Source: Granulicella sp. dw_53 (GTDB lineage Bacteria > Acidobacteriota > Terriglobia > Terriglobales > Acidobacteriaceae). From it: 64,000 bases of DNA. The position numbers were made by a program, and so were the translations under genes. The notes beneath the pieces were generated by a model. It searched no databases, was not told the origin of the DNA, and was given only the letters and a program-made list of their open reading frames with translations. The DNA lies in NCBI RefSeq assembly GCF_018449545.1, contig NZ_JAAVUR010000014.1, positions 1 through 64,000 of the forward strand. Reading direction: 5' to 3'. Shown here piece after piece: positions 41,615 to 51,085 of this stretch. Each line of letters starts with the position of its first letter. Position 1 is the stretch's first letter.

Positions 41615-42669
41615 ACTTCTATCGAACCAATACGGCGGCACAATCGGGGCCACACACTATGAAAACTATGACGCGTTTTACTCTTCTCCCTTGCGCACTT
41701 CTCTTTGTCTCGGCTGTCTCTCCTCTGCATGCGCTCTTGGCGGAACAGGGGGCGGCACAGAGCCAGCGAGCGGTCCGAAGCGATGGATCGACTTCGAGCT
41801 CGACTTCGACCTCGCGTTCCAGCACATCCTCTACGCAGGAGGAGGATGCTGCGTACGCCGCAGGCAGCCGCGCTCTGGAGCAGCAGCAATGGCCGGAGGC
41901 AGTGGCGTCCTTCGATAAGGTGATCAACGCCAAAGGCAAGCGGGCGGATGCGGCTCTGTACTGGAAGGCCTATACGCTGAACAAGCTGGGCAAGGGGCCA
42001 CTAGCGTTGGCTACGTGCAACCAGCTGCGGTCGCAGTATGCGTCGAGTCCGTGGAACACAGATTGCCGTGCGGTATCGATCCCCTTGCGGCGCGATTTTG
42101 ATGTCGATGTAGAGCTGCCTGAGCCACCATCTCTTCCTATGCCTCCCATGCCGGATATGGATGGTGAGAGACGGCATGGCCGAGATGCGGTTCAGCGAGG
42201 CTCGGATGACGATCTTAAGCTTCTGGCGCTGAACTCGCTGCTGAACCAGGATCCAGCGAAGGCTATTCCCGTTCTGCGTGCTATGCTCAGCGGAAACCAA
42301 TCGATGAGGGTGAAGAAGCATGCGCTGTTTGTGCTGGCGCAGAGCAGGTCTCCGGAGGCGCAGTCCGTGCTGCATGATGCTGTGCTGGGGAAGATGGATC
42401 CGGAGCTGCAGCGCGAGGCGATCCAGTCGATGGCGGTCTTTCAAGGCAAGAGGGCGAACGATACGCTGGCGGAGGTGTATCGAAGCACGTCGGACGCCAG
42501 CGTCAGGAAGTCGATCATCTCGGCGTTCTTCATCTCGGGTGATGCGCCGAGGATGGTGGAGCTGGCGCGCAACGAGAAGGACCTGAACGTAAAACGCAAC
42601 ATCGTCTCGCAGCTTGCGCTGATGCATGACAAGGCCGCGACCGACTACATGATGGAGCTGCTGAAGTAA
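41611..42669 (+). CDS. Exported TPR/HEAT-repeat protein 1
   Basis: A 352-residue exported protein in the sigma operon. The ATG at 41611 overlaps the anti-sigma stop (ATGA). Alternatively MKTMTRF at 41659 gives a signal peptide closer to the start; the first 16 residues look unlike a signal. After a Ser/Thr-rich linker there is a TPR-like pair (AAYAAGSRALEQQQWPEAVASFDKV), then a Pro/Met/Asp-rich stretch with DVDVELPEPPS, and then HEAT-type repeats to the end (about residues 200-350: LRAMLSGNQSMRVKKHALFVLAQS and similar). Probably periplasmic protein-interaction scaffold for the stress signal. Confidence 0.78.
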   Translation: MNFYRTNTAAQSGPHTMKTMTRFTLLPCALLFVSAVSPLHALLAEQGAAQSQRAVRSDGSTSSSTSTSRSSTSSTQEEDAAYAAGSRALEQQQWPEAVASFDKVINAKGKRADAALYWKAYTLNKLGKGPLALATCNQLRSQYASSPWNTDCRAVSIPLRRDFDVDVELPEPPSLPMPPMPDMDGERRHGRDAVQRGSDDDLKLLALNSLLNQDPAKAIPVLRAMLSGNQSMRVKKHALFVLAQSRSPEAQSVLHDAVLGKMDPELQREAIQSMAVFQGKRANDTLAEVYRSTSDASVRKSIISAFFISGDAPRMVELARNEKDLNVKRNIVSQLALMHDKAATDYMMELLK

Positions 42670-42711
42670 GTCGTTGCAACTCGCTGTCTACTGACCAAGA
42701 AGGAGAGATCC

Positions 42712-43737
42712 ATGCGCCAATTTATCGGAATGGTTGTGATGGCAGTAGTTTTGTCTGGCGCTGCGGTTAGCGCTCAGCAACCGCAGATCGTTCATGCAGA
42801 GCTTACAAGTCGGCCTGCGAGCAAGGGGCTTGCTGGAGAGCTCGAAGCATTGAAGAGCACGAAGGCTACGGCGTGGGTGGGATATAGCATTCCTGCTACG
42901 CGAGGGTTTTCTGCAAGGGACAACGGCGGGATGACCTATCTTGAAGGCGATCATGGGAGTGTGGTGAAGAGCCATGAGGAGGAAGGGAAGGCTCCCGCGC
43001 AGGCGATGATCTTCCTGCGAGTCACGGCTGGAGCAGTCGAGAAGATTCGGGTGGAGAATATCGAGCGATCCATCGATGCCGGGGGAATGCGGGTGGCCTG
43101 GTTGACGAATGTAGGTGCGGAGGACAGCGTGACGACGTTGACGGCGCTGGCAAAGCAGAAGGATTCAAAGAAGCTGCGAGATGGAGCGGTCTTTGCGATC
43201 TCGGCTCACGCGGCGCCGGAGGCTACGCCGGCTTTGATTGGACTTGGTGCGCCGGGAAGCGATTTGGAATTGAGAGAGAAGGCAGCTTTCTGGCTGGCGA
43301 ATCAGCGAGGGCACGATGGATTTCTCGCGATCCAGCACTGGGCGAGGGAGGACGCAGACGATGCGTTCCGGGAGAAGCTGACCTTCGACCTGACCTTGAG
43401 CAAGGAATCGGAGGCGATTCCAGAGCTGGTACGGATAGCGCATAACGATAGTTCGGTGCGGGTGCGAAAACAGGCCCAGTTCTGGATGGCACAGAAGGGC
43501 GGCAAATTGGTGCTTGGCGACCTGCATGAGATGGCGGAGAACGATCCCGAGGCGAGCCTGCGGAAGTCGGCGGTCTTCGCAATCTCGCGTCTGCCACAGG
43601 ATGAGGCCACGACCCAACTGATCCAACTCGCCCAGACGGGGAAGGATCCCGCGGTGCGGAAGCAGGCGGTATTCTGGCTGGGACAGCCCAAGGATCCCCG
43701 TGCGTTGGATTATCTGACGCAGCTGCTGCAACGATAG
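42712..43737 (+). CDS. Exported HEAT-repeat protein 2
   Basis: A 341-residue protein with a signal peptide (about 1-22, VSAQQP cleavage). The N-terminal third is a unique beta-containing part with TAWVGYSIPATRGFS. The remaining 200 residues are HEAT-like helical repeats (SKKLRDGAVFAISAHAAPEATPALI, RVRKQAQFWMAQKGG, SLRKSAVFAISRLPQDEAT). They are similar in spacing to the preceding gene, so the two are paralogues. GGAGAG lies before the ATG. It ends the operon 42 bases after the previous gene. It probably joins the anti-sigma factor in sensing at the periplasmic side; inference from order only. Confidence 0.8.
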   Translation: MRQFIGMVVMAVVLSGAAVSAQQPQIVHAELTSRPASKGLAGELEALKSTKATAWVGYSIPATRGFSARDNGGMTYLEGDHGSVVKSHEEEGKAPAQAMIFLRVTAGAVEKIRVENIERSIDAGGMRVAWLTNVGAEDSVTTLTALAKQKDSKKLRDGAVFAISAHAAPEATPALIGLGAPGSDLELREKAAFWLANQRGHDGFLAIQHWAREDADDAFREKLTFDLTLSKESEAIPELVRIAHNDSSVRVRKQAQFWMAQKGGKLVLGDLHEMAENDPEASLRKSAVFAISRLPQDEATTQLIQLAQTGKDPAVRKQAVFWLGQPKDPRALDYLTQLLQR

Positions 43738-43837
43738 TGTTAGGTGAACGACAAATAGCTTAGGAGATGCGTTATAGACTGGGGTTATTCTGCTGCGTCA
43801 GGCGCAGACATGAATCCAGAGAGGAGTCCCGTAAGCT

Positions 43838-45391
43838 GTGGACATCCCACACACTCCCGAGCAAACTGTTGCGGCGACCCAGGCTAAGCGGCTTTCGCTG
43901 CCTTCTGCCCTTTTGGATCGGATGCACGACTGTGTGATCTTTACGGATCTGGATGGGGTGATTACGGGATGCAACAGGGTTGTCTCGACAGTCTATGGCT
44001 ATACTCCGGAGGAGTTGGAATGGCAGAACGTCGCAATCCTCTATCCGCCGGAGGATCGTGAGTTCCTGACTGAGACGCTGATCCCGGCGGTAATGAAGAC
44101 GGGTGGATTTTCGGGCGAGCTCCGGCACCAGAGGAAGCTGGGAAATTACATCTACATCCATCTCTCGGTTTCGCTGCTGCAGCATGAGGACGGCACGCCG
44201 TATGGAATGGTAGGTTTCGCGGTCGATGTGACGCCGCAGAAATTGTCCGGAATTCAGAGCGACGGTCGATTCGAGGTTTTGACCCAGGCTCTACCTGCTC
44301 TGATTTGGTGGGCCGATCCGAACGGCGATATGAACTATGCCACCTCTCGCACGTTGGAGTATTTCGGAGTTCCGCTGGAACAGATCAGTGGCCGGCGCTG
44401 GATTGAGTTCGTTCATCCTGAAGACCGGGAGCACTCTCTAGCGGTCTGGGAAAGGGCGATTGCGGAGCGAGGAATCTTTGAGACGGAGTATCGGCTCCGT
44501 CGTCACGACGGAGAGTATATCTACCACCTGGGCAGAGGCCTACCAGTCTTCGATACCGATGGCAGCCTGACAGCGTTCGTCCGGACCTCCACCGATATCG
44601 ACTCGCAAAGGAAGACCGAGACGGCGTTGCGTCAGTCGGAGAAGCTGGCGGCGGTAGGAAAGCTGGCTTCGAGCATCTCGCATGAGATCAACAATCCTCT
44701 GGCTGCTGTGACAAATCTTGTGTATCTGCTAATCAACAATCCCTCGCTCGATCAAACGGCGCGTGAGTATCTCAACTCCGCGCAGGACGAACTGGCTCGG
44801 ATCGCGGAGATTACGACCCAGGCGTTGCGTTTCCACAAGCAATCCAGTGCGGCGGTCCCGGTTCGGATCGCGGACGTCCTGGATTCGGTACTGGCAATCT
44901 ACAAGCCCCGTATCAAGTCGGGCGGCCTCCAGATCCATCGCGAGTATCACGGCACGCCACCCCTTAACTGTTTCGCCGGGGAGATTCGCCAGGTAATCGC
45001 CAACATCATTGGGAATGCGATCGACGCCACCCCGCAGGGAGGACGACTGCGGGTCCGGCTGCGATCCTCCACGGATTGGAAGACTCGCCAGCGGCTCGGC
45101 GTACACATCACAGTCGGCGATACGGGACATGGGGTTGAAGAGAAGAACCGGAAGCATATCTTCGAGGCTTTTTTCACCACGAAAGGTATTAACGGAACTG
45201 GATTAGGACTTTGGATCAGCAAGGATCTCATCGAAAATCATGGCGGCACGATCTCGCTCCGTAGTTCGACGGGCGTGGGTTCGTCCGGAACGGTGATCTC
45301 CATCTTTCTTCCGTTTGAGGCGATCCGTCCTCCACAGCCAGTGCAACCTGGGAACTCCGGGGTTATCCTGCCGTCGCTGCGTTCCTCCTAA
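43838..45391 (+). CDS. PAS-domain sensor histidine kinase
   Basis: A 517-residue soluble kinase. Two PAS domains (about 24-140: MHDCVIFTDLDGVITGCN; about 148-270: ALPALIWWADPNGDMNYAT with the PAC segment YIYHLGRGLPVFD) precede HisKA with the phospho-His in SSISHEINNPLAAV. The HATPase follows with NIIGNAIDATP (N box), DTGHGV (G1) and GTGLGL (G2). No membrane helix, no receiver. The start is GTG at 43838, with GAGGAG about 13 bases before. Its 3' end overlaps the convergent bacteriophytochrome gene by 29 bases. No response regulator is adjacent. Confidence 0.9.
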   Translation: MDIPHTPEQTVAATQAKRLSLPSALLDRMHDCVIFTDLDGVITGCNRVVSTVYGYTPEELEWQNVAILYPPEDREFLTETLIPAVMKTGGFSGELRHQRKLGNYIYIHLSVSLLQHEDGTPYGMVGFAVDVTPQKLSGIQSDGRFEVLTQALPALIWWADPNGDMNYATSRTLEYFGVPLEQISGRRWIEFVHPEDREHSLAVWERAIAERGIFETEYRLRRHDGEYIYHLGRGLPVFDTDGSLTAFVRTSTDIDSQRKTETALRQSEKLAAVGKLASSISHEINNPLAAVTNLVYLLINNPSLDQTAREYLNSAQDELARIAEITTQALRFHKQSSAAVPVRIADVLDSVLAIYKPRIKSGGLQIHREYHGTPPLNCFAGEIRQVIANIIGNAIDATPQGGRLRVRLRSSTDWKTRQRLGVHITVGDTGHGVEEKNRKHIFEAFFTTKGINGTGLGLWISKDLIENHGGTISLRSSTGVGSSGTVISIFLPFEAIRPPQPVQPGNSGVILPSLRSS

Positions 45392-46898
45392 AGGATGCGG
45401 CAGTGACGAGGTTGCGGAGGTCGTCGGCGACGCGGCGCTCACTGGCGGTCCAGGGTGATGCCGTTCCTCGGACCTCTTCCTTCCAGGCTGCAAACGAGGC
45501 ACGGGGTGCGAGGCGGAAGCCGTCCTCCGTGGGGAGGACGGGCTTGTCGGGATTTCCTGCCCATGTAACTGTCTGAGCGATCTCCGGGCGGAAGTAGAGG
45601 ATGCATTTGAGGGGATGGCGTGAGATCTCCAGTGCGATCACTCCCGAGGCCGTCTGGGTAAACTTCTCCGCTGCCGCGAAGTTGTTCTTCAGGGAGTTGG
45701 TGAAGAAGGTAGACGGGACGTTCATCTTTCGCAAAGAATCGACGAGTGTGAGCAGCTCCGTGTAGCTGGGCGTGATGCCTAGTGTCTGCACCTGATCGCC
45801 GACGACGATGGCAGCCCCTGCCGCTGGGATCAGGTTCAAGAGGTTTGGGGTGAACTTCAGTAGCGCGAGCAATGGATCGGACGATCCGGCCATGAGTTCC
45901 AGGAAGCGGGCCTGGATGGCGTTGGACTGGGCGCTGTAGGCAGACTCCTCCTCAATCTCGCGGCGTACGATCTCGCCTGAGAGTACCTGACCTAGGAAGG
46001 TGCATGCCTTCCTGAGCTCGAAGTGGACCACCTTGGGCGAGTAATGATGGCAGGAGATCAATCCCCAGAGCTTGCCATCCCGCAGGATGGAGATGGACGT
46101 CGAGGCCAGGACTCCCATGTTGGTGAGGTACTCGCAATGGATGGGGGAGACGCTTCGCAGGCCAGCGTAGGTGAGGTCGGTCGGCCTGCGGCTCACCGGA
46201 TTGATGGCAGGCGTAAGGGGTACAGGCTTATAGGCCACGTCGGGGATGGAGCGTATCGGGCTGAGCGCATACATGCGGCGAGCCTGCTCCGGGATATCAC
46301 TGGCGGGATACCAGAGGCCGAGATAAGGCTCGACGGACGCGATTCGCGACTCTGCGACGACCTCTCCTTCGCCGTTCGGGGCGAAACGATAGATCATCAC
46401 ACGGTCAAATCCGGTGACCTCCCGCAGACCTTCGGCAGCCTCGTCCAGCAGGAACTTCAGAGTGGGGGCCAATTGCAGACGGCCGGTGGTCTTCGAGACC
46501 GTCTTGTAGAAGTCGAGAAAGTGAGTGCTGTCTGCGGGAACGGCCGCTTCGAGCTCCAGGATGGAGAAGCCGTCATACCGGTGCCCCACTCCCTGCAACT
46601 CGATACCCTCCTGCCGGGAGCGCAGTTGAAGATCGACAGGATTATTTTCAGTCGGGTCTGATGTGTTCAAGGCGAAGCGGACGCGATCGACCTGGGCGGG
46701 AAGCAGAAAACTCTCCAGCCCCTTCTCCAAAAGCTGGTTGGGAGAGAGACCAATGAAATATTCGGTGTTATTGCTTACCTGCAGGATCGAGAGGTCGGGC
46801 TCGTTCAGAACGAACATGACGCCATGGGGCTGGATGGCGCCGGGAATGTGGATGGGCTCGCGGGCGCAGTTATCCAGATTGACGATGAAATCACTCAT
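45363..46898 (-). CDS. bphP: Bacteriophytochrome photosensory core without kinase domain
   Basis: A 511-residue red/far-red light receptor that binds biliverdin. PAS (about 1-120) starts MSDFIVNLDNCAREPIHIPG, with C11 the expected biliverdin-linking Cys. GAF (about 135-320) contains LWYPASDIPEQARRMY and SPIHCEYLTNMGV (chromophore-pocket Asp, Tyr and His). The PHY domain follows to the end, with EEVRGTASPWTASERRVADDLR, but there is no HisKA/HATPase afterwards. ATG at 46898 overlaps the heme oxygenase stop (ATGA) after an AGGAG box. A truncated or output-less phytochrome probably signals by protein contact. Confidence 0.93.
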   Translation of the reverse strand: MSDFIVNLDNCAREPIHIPGAIQPHGVMFVLNEPDLSILQVSNNTEYFIGLSPNQLLEKGLESFLLPAQVDRVRFALNTSDPTENNPVDLQLRSRQEGIELQGVGHRYDGFSILELEAAVPADSTHFLDFYKTVSKTTGRLQLAPTLKFLLDEAAEGLREVTGFDRVMIYRFAPNGEGEVVAESRIASVEPYLGLWYPASDIPEQARRMYALSPIRSIPDVAYKPVPLTPAINPVSRRPTDLTYAGLRSVSPIHCEYLTNMGVLASTSISILRDGKLWGLISCHHYSPKVVHFELRKACTFLGQVLSGEIVRREIEEESAYSAQSNAIQARFLELMAGSSDPLLALLKFTPNLLNLIPAAGAAIVVGDQVQTLGITPSYTELLTLVDSLRKMNVPSTFFTNSLKNNFAAAEKFTQTASGVIALEISRHPLKCILYFRPEIAQTVTWAGNPDKPVLPTEDGFRLAPRASFAAWKEEVRGTASPWTASERRVADDLRNLVTAASFRRNAATAG

Positions 46899-47485
46899 TG
46901 AAGCTCCTGTGAGGTCGTTCGGTGTATCAACCAATGCTCAAAGGATTGGAACATGGCGCAGGCTGTCTGTGCAGATTGTTCCGGAAAGCTGACGTGCTCT
47001 TCCAGTAAGCCTAGGAAGGCCTTCCAGTTAGATCCGGTATTTGTGCCTTGGCCGAAGAAGAAGGACGCTCCAGAGTCCTTGTCGAGGTGGAGGCTTGTTT
47101 CTATCTGGCGGTAGATAATCTGGCCGCCGAGCGCTGAGCCTTCGATGACGTAGAGCGCTCCGAGGACGGCATCGAGGGTGTCGAGCTTTGGCAGACCAGG
47201 ACAATCGGGGATCTGTTCGATCTGATTTACCGTGGCTCCAAGGGATTGCATGTCACGTTCCAGGGGTGGGAGTTTGCTGCACTCCGGCCATTGAATGAGG
47301 TCGCGCACTGAAGAGGGCTGTGCGGCGAGCATGCTTTCAAATGGACGGTAGAGGCCAAGGTGGCTGCCCAGTAGACTGCGATATTCCGCGCGGGAGCTCA
47401 AGGCTCGCTGGAGATCGATGCGCTCTTCCAGTTGGGAGTGAAGCGCACGAGTTCGCGTTCGAATCAACTCCAACACTGCTGGCAT
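46895..47485 (-). CDS. bphO: Heme oxygenase of the bacteriophytochrome operon
   Basis: A 196-residue heme oxygenase that opens heme to biliverdin, the chromophore of the next gene. The proximal His is H16 in RTRALHSQLEERID, and the distal helix has YVIEGSALGGQII. ATG at 47485 follows CAAGAGA; two longer in-frame starts (ATG at 47503, GTG at 47566) are possible but less family-like. Four-base ATGA overlap with bphP, so both proteins are made together. Divergent from the Rieske oxygenase gene. Confidence 0.9.
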   Translation of the reverse strand: MPAVLELIRTRTRALHSQLEERIDLQRALSSRAEYRSLLGSHLGLYRPFESMLAAQPSSVRDLIQWPECSKLPPLERDMQSLGATVNQIEQIPDCPGLPKLDTLDAVLGALYVIEGSALGGQIIYRQIETSLHLDKDSGASFFFGQGTNTGSNWKAFLGLLEEHVSFPEQSAQTACAMFQSFEHWLIHRTTSQELQ

Positions 47486-47616
47486 TTCTCTTGAGCGTAG
47501 CATGGGCGATATTCCGCTGGACTTCGGGGCGGGTGATCCGATGGCGGCGCGCTTATGGATCGCCACGGGGGCGTCTAGCGACGAGTGGGCGGATTCGTAG
47601 AATAAAAAGGCTGCAG

Positions 47617-48714
47617 ATGTGTCTAATATTTACTATGACGACTTCTGCATTCGTTCCGGCCTCTGAACTGACAACCTCTGAATCGCGGCAAGCTGGCATT
47701 CTCCCGCGTGGATGTACGTTCTCCGAGTCCGACTGGCGTGCGCTCGCGCCGTTCTGGTATCCGGTGGCCTTCTCGCACGAGATCACGGACCAGCCTTATG
47801 CTGCGACCCTTTTGGATGAGCGCGTTGTGGTCTATCGGCTCTCTGACGGCACCTTATCCGCGGCACGGGATATCTGCTATCACCGGGGGGTGCCTCTGAG
47901 TCTCGGTCACGTCGAGAGCGACGAGATTATCTGCAAATATCACGGTCTACGATACGACCGAAACGGGAAGTGCACCTGCATTCCTGCGCATCCAAATGGC
48001 GCTATCTCGCCCCGTCTAAGGCTGGATATGTTCGGCGTGCAGGAGCGTTACGGGCTGGTCTGGGTCCGTCTGGTAGACGATGGCCCGCTTCCGCTCCCCG
48101 AGATGACGGAGTGGGAAGATCCTGATTACCTCAACGTGCTCCCCGACAGCGTTGCGATCAACGCTGCTGCCGGACGCCAGGTTGAAGGCTTTCTCGATGT
48201 AAGTCACTTCGCGTTCGTTCATACTGCAAGCTTTGGAGAGCCCGATAATCCTGTCGTGCCGGATTATCCAGTGGTGAAGACCGAAACAGGCTTCGTGGCC
48301 GATTACATCAGCACGGTCAGCAACTACTCTCACGAGTTCAAGCACTTGAATCCTCCGGGCTTTCTGTGGAGGCGGCGATTCGAGGTGTTCTTTCCGTTTA
48401 CCGCCAAGCTGACGGTATTCTTTCCAGGAGATGCACGGCTTCACATCTTGAACGTCGCCTCCCCTGTCTCGGCCCGAAAGACGCGGCTCTTTGTTCCTAT
48501 CTGCCGAAACTTCGACAAGGATGCGCCGCTGCAGGCGACGCTCGACTTCAACTACCAGGTGTTCGCCGAGGATATTGCCATCGTGGAGCGGCAGTTCCCA
48601 GAGGACCTGCCGATCGACCTCCAAGCCGAAGCTCATTTCCCCGCGGACCGAAGTTCGATCGCCTATCGAAGAGGGCTTGCAGGGCTGGGCCTAGGGCGAA
48701 GCTACACCGCGTAG
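47617..48714 (+). CDS. Rieske non-heme iron oxygenase, large subunit type
   Basis: A 365-residue oxygenase. The Rieske cluster ligands are C87-x-H89 (CYHRG) and C106-x2-H109 (CKYHG). The mononuclear iron site is recognisable in EGFLDVSHFAFVHTASFG (Asp and two His). It belongs to the vanillate demethylase / phthalate dioxygenase class. It needs a reductase for electrons, and none is encoded next to it. The ATG at 47617 has AAAGG seven bases before. The region between it and divergent bphO is about 130 bases and would hold promoters for both. Substrate unknown, aromatic ether or acid likely. Confidence 0.9.
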   Translation: MCLIFTMTTSAFVPASELTTSESRQAGILPRGCTFSESDWRALAPFWYPVAFSHEITDQPYAATLLDERVVVYRLSDGTLSAARDICYHRGVPLSLGHVESDEIICKYHGLRYDRNGKCTCIPAHPNGAISPRLRLDMFGVQERYGLVWVRLVDDGPLPLPEMTEWEDPDYLNVLPDSVAINAAAGRQVEGFLDVSHFAFVHTASFGEPDNPVVPDYPVVKTETGFVADYISTVSNYSHEFKHLNPPGFLWRRRFEVFFPFTAKLTVFFPGDARLHILNVASPVSARKTRLFVPICRNFDKDAPLQATLDFNYQVFAEDIAIVERQFPEDLPIDLQAEAHFPADRSSIAYRRGLAGLGLGRSYTA

Positions 48715-48725
48715 AATCGTCTCCT

Positions 48726-49448
48726 CTAGAACTTGCCGAGCGCGAGATTCGCTACGCTGTGCCAGGCCTTGGTCATGCCGAGGGGGATTCTGAACTGCTG
48801 TACGACGATGACGAAGGCCGATGCCCACAAGGTGATGCGGTGAATCCTGCGTAGGGTGAAGAGGTCGTAGGCGGCTAGCAGGACCAGGAAGGCATAGCAG
48901 ACCATATCTGCTCCCCAATGGCTGCGGACGATGAAGGCGAAGGGCCAGCGGGCGATGGCCGCGTCCAGGATGGCTACGGTGGCGATAAGGATAAGGCGTT
49001 TGTGGGCTGCGGAGTCGAAGCGGGCTCGGTAGGCGAGGTAAATGAGCACCGCGAAGACGATCATGTCGGTGATGGGGACGATGAAGAAGGTGGCTGAATC
49101 GAGCCCAGGGACTGCGAAGCCGCGGCGGAGGGAGTCGCGTGCGGCGAGAGTGCCGAGGATGACCATGAGGCAGGCCAGACCGAAACCGTAGAGCCCGAGG
49201 CGTTTGTGGAGGTCGAGACGGCGGGCTGAGATGAGGCCAGTTTGGACGGTGAGAAGGATGAGCCAACTGGAGAAGATCGCTCCATGGATGTGGATGAGCG
49301 CGTTCGGGAGAGGAGCGCGGACGAGTCCGGCGAGGTAATAAGTGCGGGCGAATCCGATCAGGACGGTTGCGAGGATGAGAATCGTCATGAGGGAGAAGAA
49401 GATGCGGTCGTAACGCCGATTAATCGGGCGCAGCACGGTCGTAGCCAT
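48726..49448 (-). CDS. Multi-pass membrane protein of unknown function
   Basis: A 240-residue protein with about six hydrophobic helices from residue 12 to 225. Conserved-looking polar residues inside them include HIHGAIF near 55, RARFDSAAHKRLILIATVAILDAA near 145-170 and the HWGAD loop. It is common in Acidobacteriota and other soil groups as an unnamed membrane protein. I cannot give a function. GGAGA is seven bases before the ATG at 49448. The frame remains open far upstream but with no protein-like sequence. Convergent with the Rieske gene. Confidence 0.75.
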   Translation of the reverse strand: MATTVLRPINRRYDRIFFSLMTILILATVLIGFARTYYLAGLVRAPLPNALIHIHGAIFSSWLILLTVQTGLISARRLDLHKRLGLYGFGLACLMVILGTLAARDSLRRGFAVPGLDSATFFIVPITDMIVFAVLIYLAYRARFDSAAHKRLILIATVAILDAAIARWPFAFIVRSHWGADMVCYAFLVLLAAYDLFTLRRIHRITLWASAFVIVVQQFRIPLGMTKAWHSVANLALGKF

Positions 49449-49579
49449 GTGTTTCTCCAAAGGAAGAAATGAATTCAGGGCCTGTTGGTTCTCTGTGGGG
49501 GGAGCCTGCAGTATATACGTCCGGATGCGTCTTCCCGATGAGGAATTTGCCGATGCTTTTGTTAGTTCGCTCCGTTTTC

Positions 49580-50944
49580 CTAATTCAAAAGCATGGAGAC
49601 GATGGAGGCGGACATGAGGTTGGCCATGGTGCCGGCGAGCATGGCGCGGAGACCTAGCTGGGCAAGGTCGTTGCGGCGGTTGGGGACGAGGGCTCCGATG
49701 CCGCCGATCTGCATCCCGATGCTGCCGACGTTGGCGAAGCCGCATAGGGCGAAGGTGGCGATGGAGAAGGAGCGGGGGAGAAGAGTCGCCTTCATCGCGC
49801 CGAGCTGAGTGAAGGCGACGAACTCGTTGATCATGGTGCGTGTGCCGAGGAGATTCCCGATGGCGCGGGCCTCGTGCCAGGGAATGCCGATGAGCCACGC
49901 TACCGGGGCTCCGACGACTCCGAGGATGGCGTTGAGGGAGTGTGGGAAGGGAATATGCCCGTGAGCCCAGGCGAAGTTGGAGATACCGAGCATGATGGCG
50001 TTGAAGAGGCCGACGAGGGCGACAAAGCTGATGAGCATGATGGCGACGTTGAAGGCGAGCTGACCGCCGTCGATGGTTCCGCGGGCGATGGCGGCGATGA
50101 GGTTGTCGTTCTTGTGCTCTTCGTTGGGCGGCATGGTGACGGTTCCGGCGGTCGCGGGAACTTCGGTCTCGGGGACTAGCATTTTGGCGACGAGGATGGT
50201 TCCGGGAGCGGTCATGATGACGGCGGAGAGGAGATCCTGGGCGTTGATGCCGAAGCTGATGTAGGCAGCCATGATGCCGCCGGAGACGTGGGCCATTCCG
50301 GAGGTCATGATGACCATGAGCTCGGAGCGCGTGGCTCCGGCGAGGAATGGCCGGATGGTGAGAGGCGCTTCGGTCTGACCCATGAAGATGCTCGCGGCGA
50401 CGTTGGTGCTTTCGGCTCCGCTGGTTCCCATGGTCCACTGCATGATCCAGGCTACGAAGCGGATGACCTGCTGCATGAGGCCGATGTGATAGAGGACGGC
50501 GAAGAAGGCACTGACGAAGATGATGGTGGGAAGGACGGCGAAGGCGAAGATGGCGAGTGCGCTCTTGGGATCGCCGAGTGGGCCGAAGACGAGGGATGAG
50601 CCATCGGCAGAGTGGGCGAGGAGCGAGGTAATGACGACCGATGTCTTATGGAGGATGACCTGTCCAGCGTTCCACTTGATGACCAGGAAGGCGAAGAGGA
50701 GTTGAAGGCCGAGACCCCAAGCTACTGTGCGCCAGCGGATGGCGCGACGATTGGTGGAGAAGGCGTAGGCGAGACCGAGGAAGGTAATAAGGCCTAGAAG
50801 TCCGGTGAAACGTGCCAAGGCGATCTCCAACTGCGAATTTGTTTGAGCGTTATGGGGAGTGTACTGGAGAGAGGGGTTGGAGTGGCTATGGTGGGTTGCG
50901 GCGTTATCGTGATGTGTAACTCCATGTGACCCCCCTCCCCCCAT
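49580..50944 (-). CDS. nupC: Concentrative nucleoside transporter (NupC family)
   Basis: A proton- or sodium-driven nucleoside importer of the CNT family, 454 residues in the longest frame. About ten hydrophobic segments with the CNT signatures are seen: SAFFAVLYHIGLMQ, GTSGAESTNVAASIFMGQTEAPLTI, LMVIMTSGMAHVSGGIMAAY, INEFVAFTQL, CGFANVGSIGMQIGGIGAL. The first 40 residues (Gly, His and Asn rich) are not transporter-like and no ribosome-binding site precedes the ATG at 50944. The real start may be nearer LEIALARFTG, where a TTG follows GGAG. It would feed PNP, deoA, cdd and udk elsewhere in the window. Confidence 0.88.
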   Translation of the reverse strand: MGGGGSHGVTHHDNAATHHSHSNPSLQYTPHNAQTNSQLEIALARFTGLLGLITFLGLAYAFSTNRRAIRWRTVAWGLGLQLLFAFLVIKWNAGQVILHKTSVVITSLLAHSADGSSLVFGPLGDPKSALAIFAFAVLPTIIFVSAFFAVLYHIGLMQQVIRFVAWIMQWTMGTSGAESTNVAASIFMGQTEAPLTIRPFLAGATRSELMVIMTSGMAHVSGGIMAAYISFGINAQDLLSAVIMTAPGTILVAKMLVPETEVPATAGTVTMPPNEEHKNDNLIAAIARGTIDGGQLAFNVAIMLISFVALVGLFNAIMLGISNFAWAHGHIPFPHSLNAILGVVGAPVAWLIGIPWHEARAIGNLLGTRTMINEFVAFTQLGAMKATLLPRSFSIATFALCGFANVGSIGMQIGGIGALVPNRRNDLAQLGLRAMLAGTMANLMSASIVSMLLN

Positions 50945-51008
50945 AATGGGCTAAATTCTTCGAACAAGATCGTTTCGGCCTGGACCTCTGGCCGAGGTTA
51001 AATGCGAA

Positions 51009-51029
51009 GATCCGGCGGTTGGCCGGATC
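51009..51029. other. Hairpin between nupC and the FkbM gene
   Basis: GATCCGGC, loop GGTTG, GCCGGATC: a perfect 8-bp stem 58 bases after the FkbM stop on the minus strand. A second stem TCGGCC/GGCCGA lies at about 50975-50997. Neither has a clear T-tract, so a terminator role is only possible. Confidence 0.35.
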
Positions 51030-51085
51030 CTGACTTCTGATACTTCTTCTGAGTTAATTATATCGGCGGTGTCAAGGGCTAGTTT

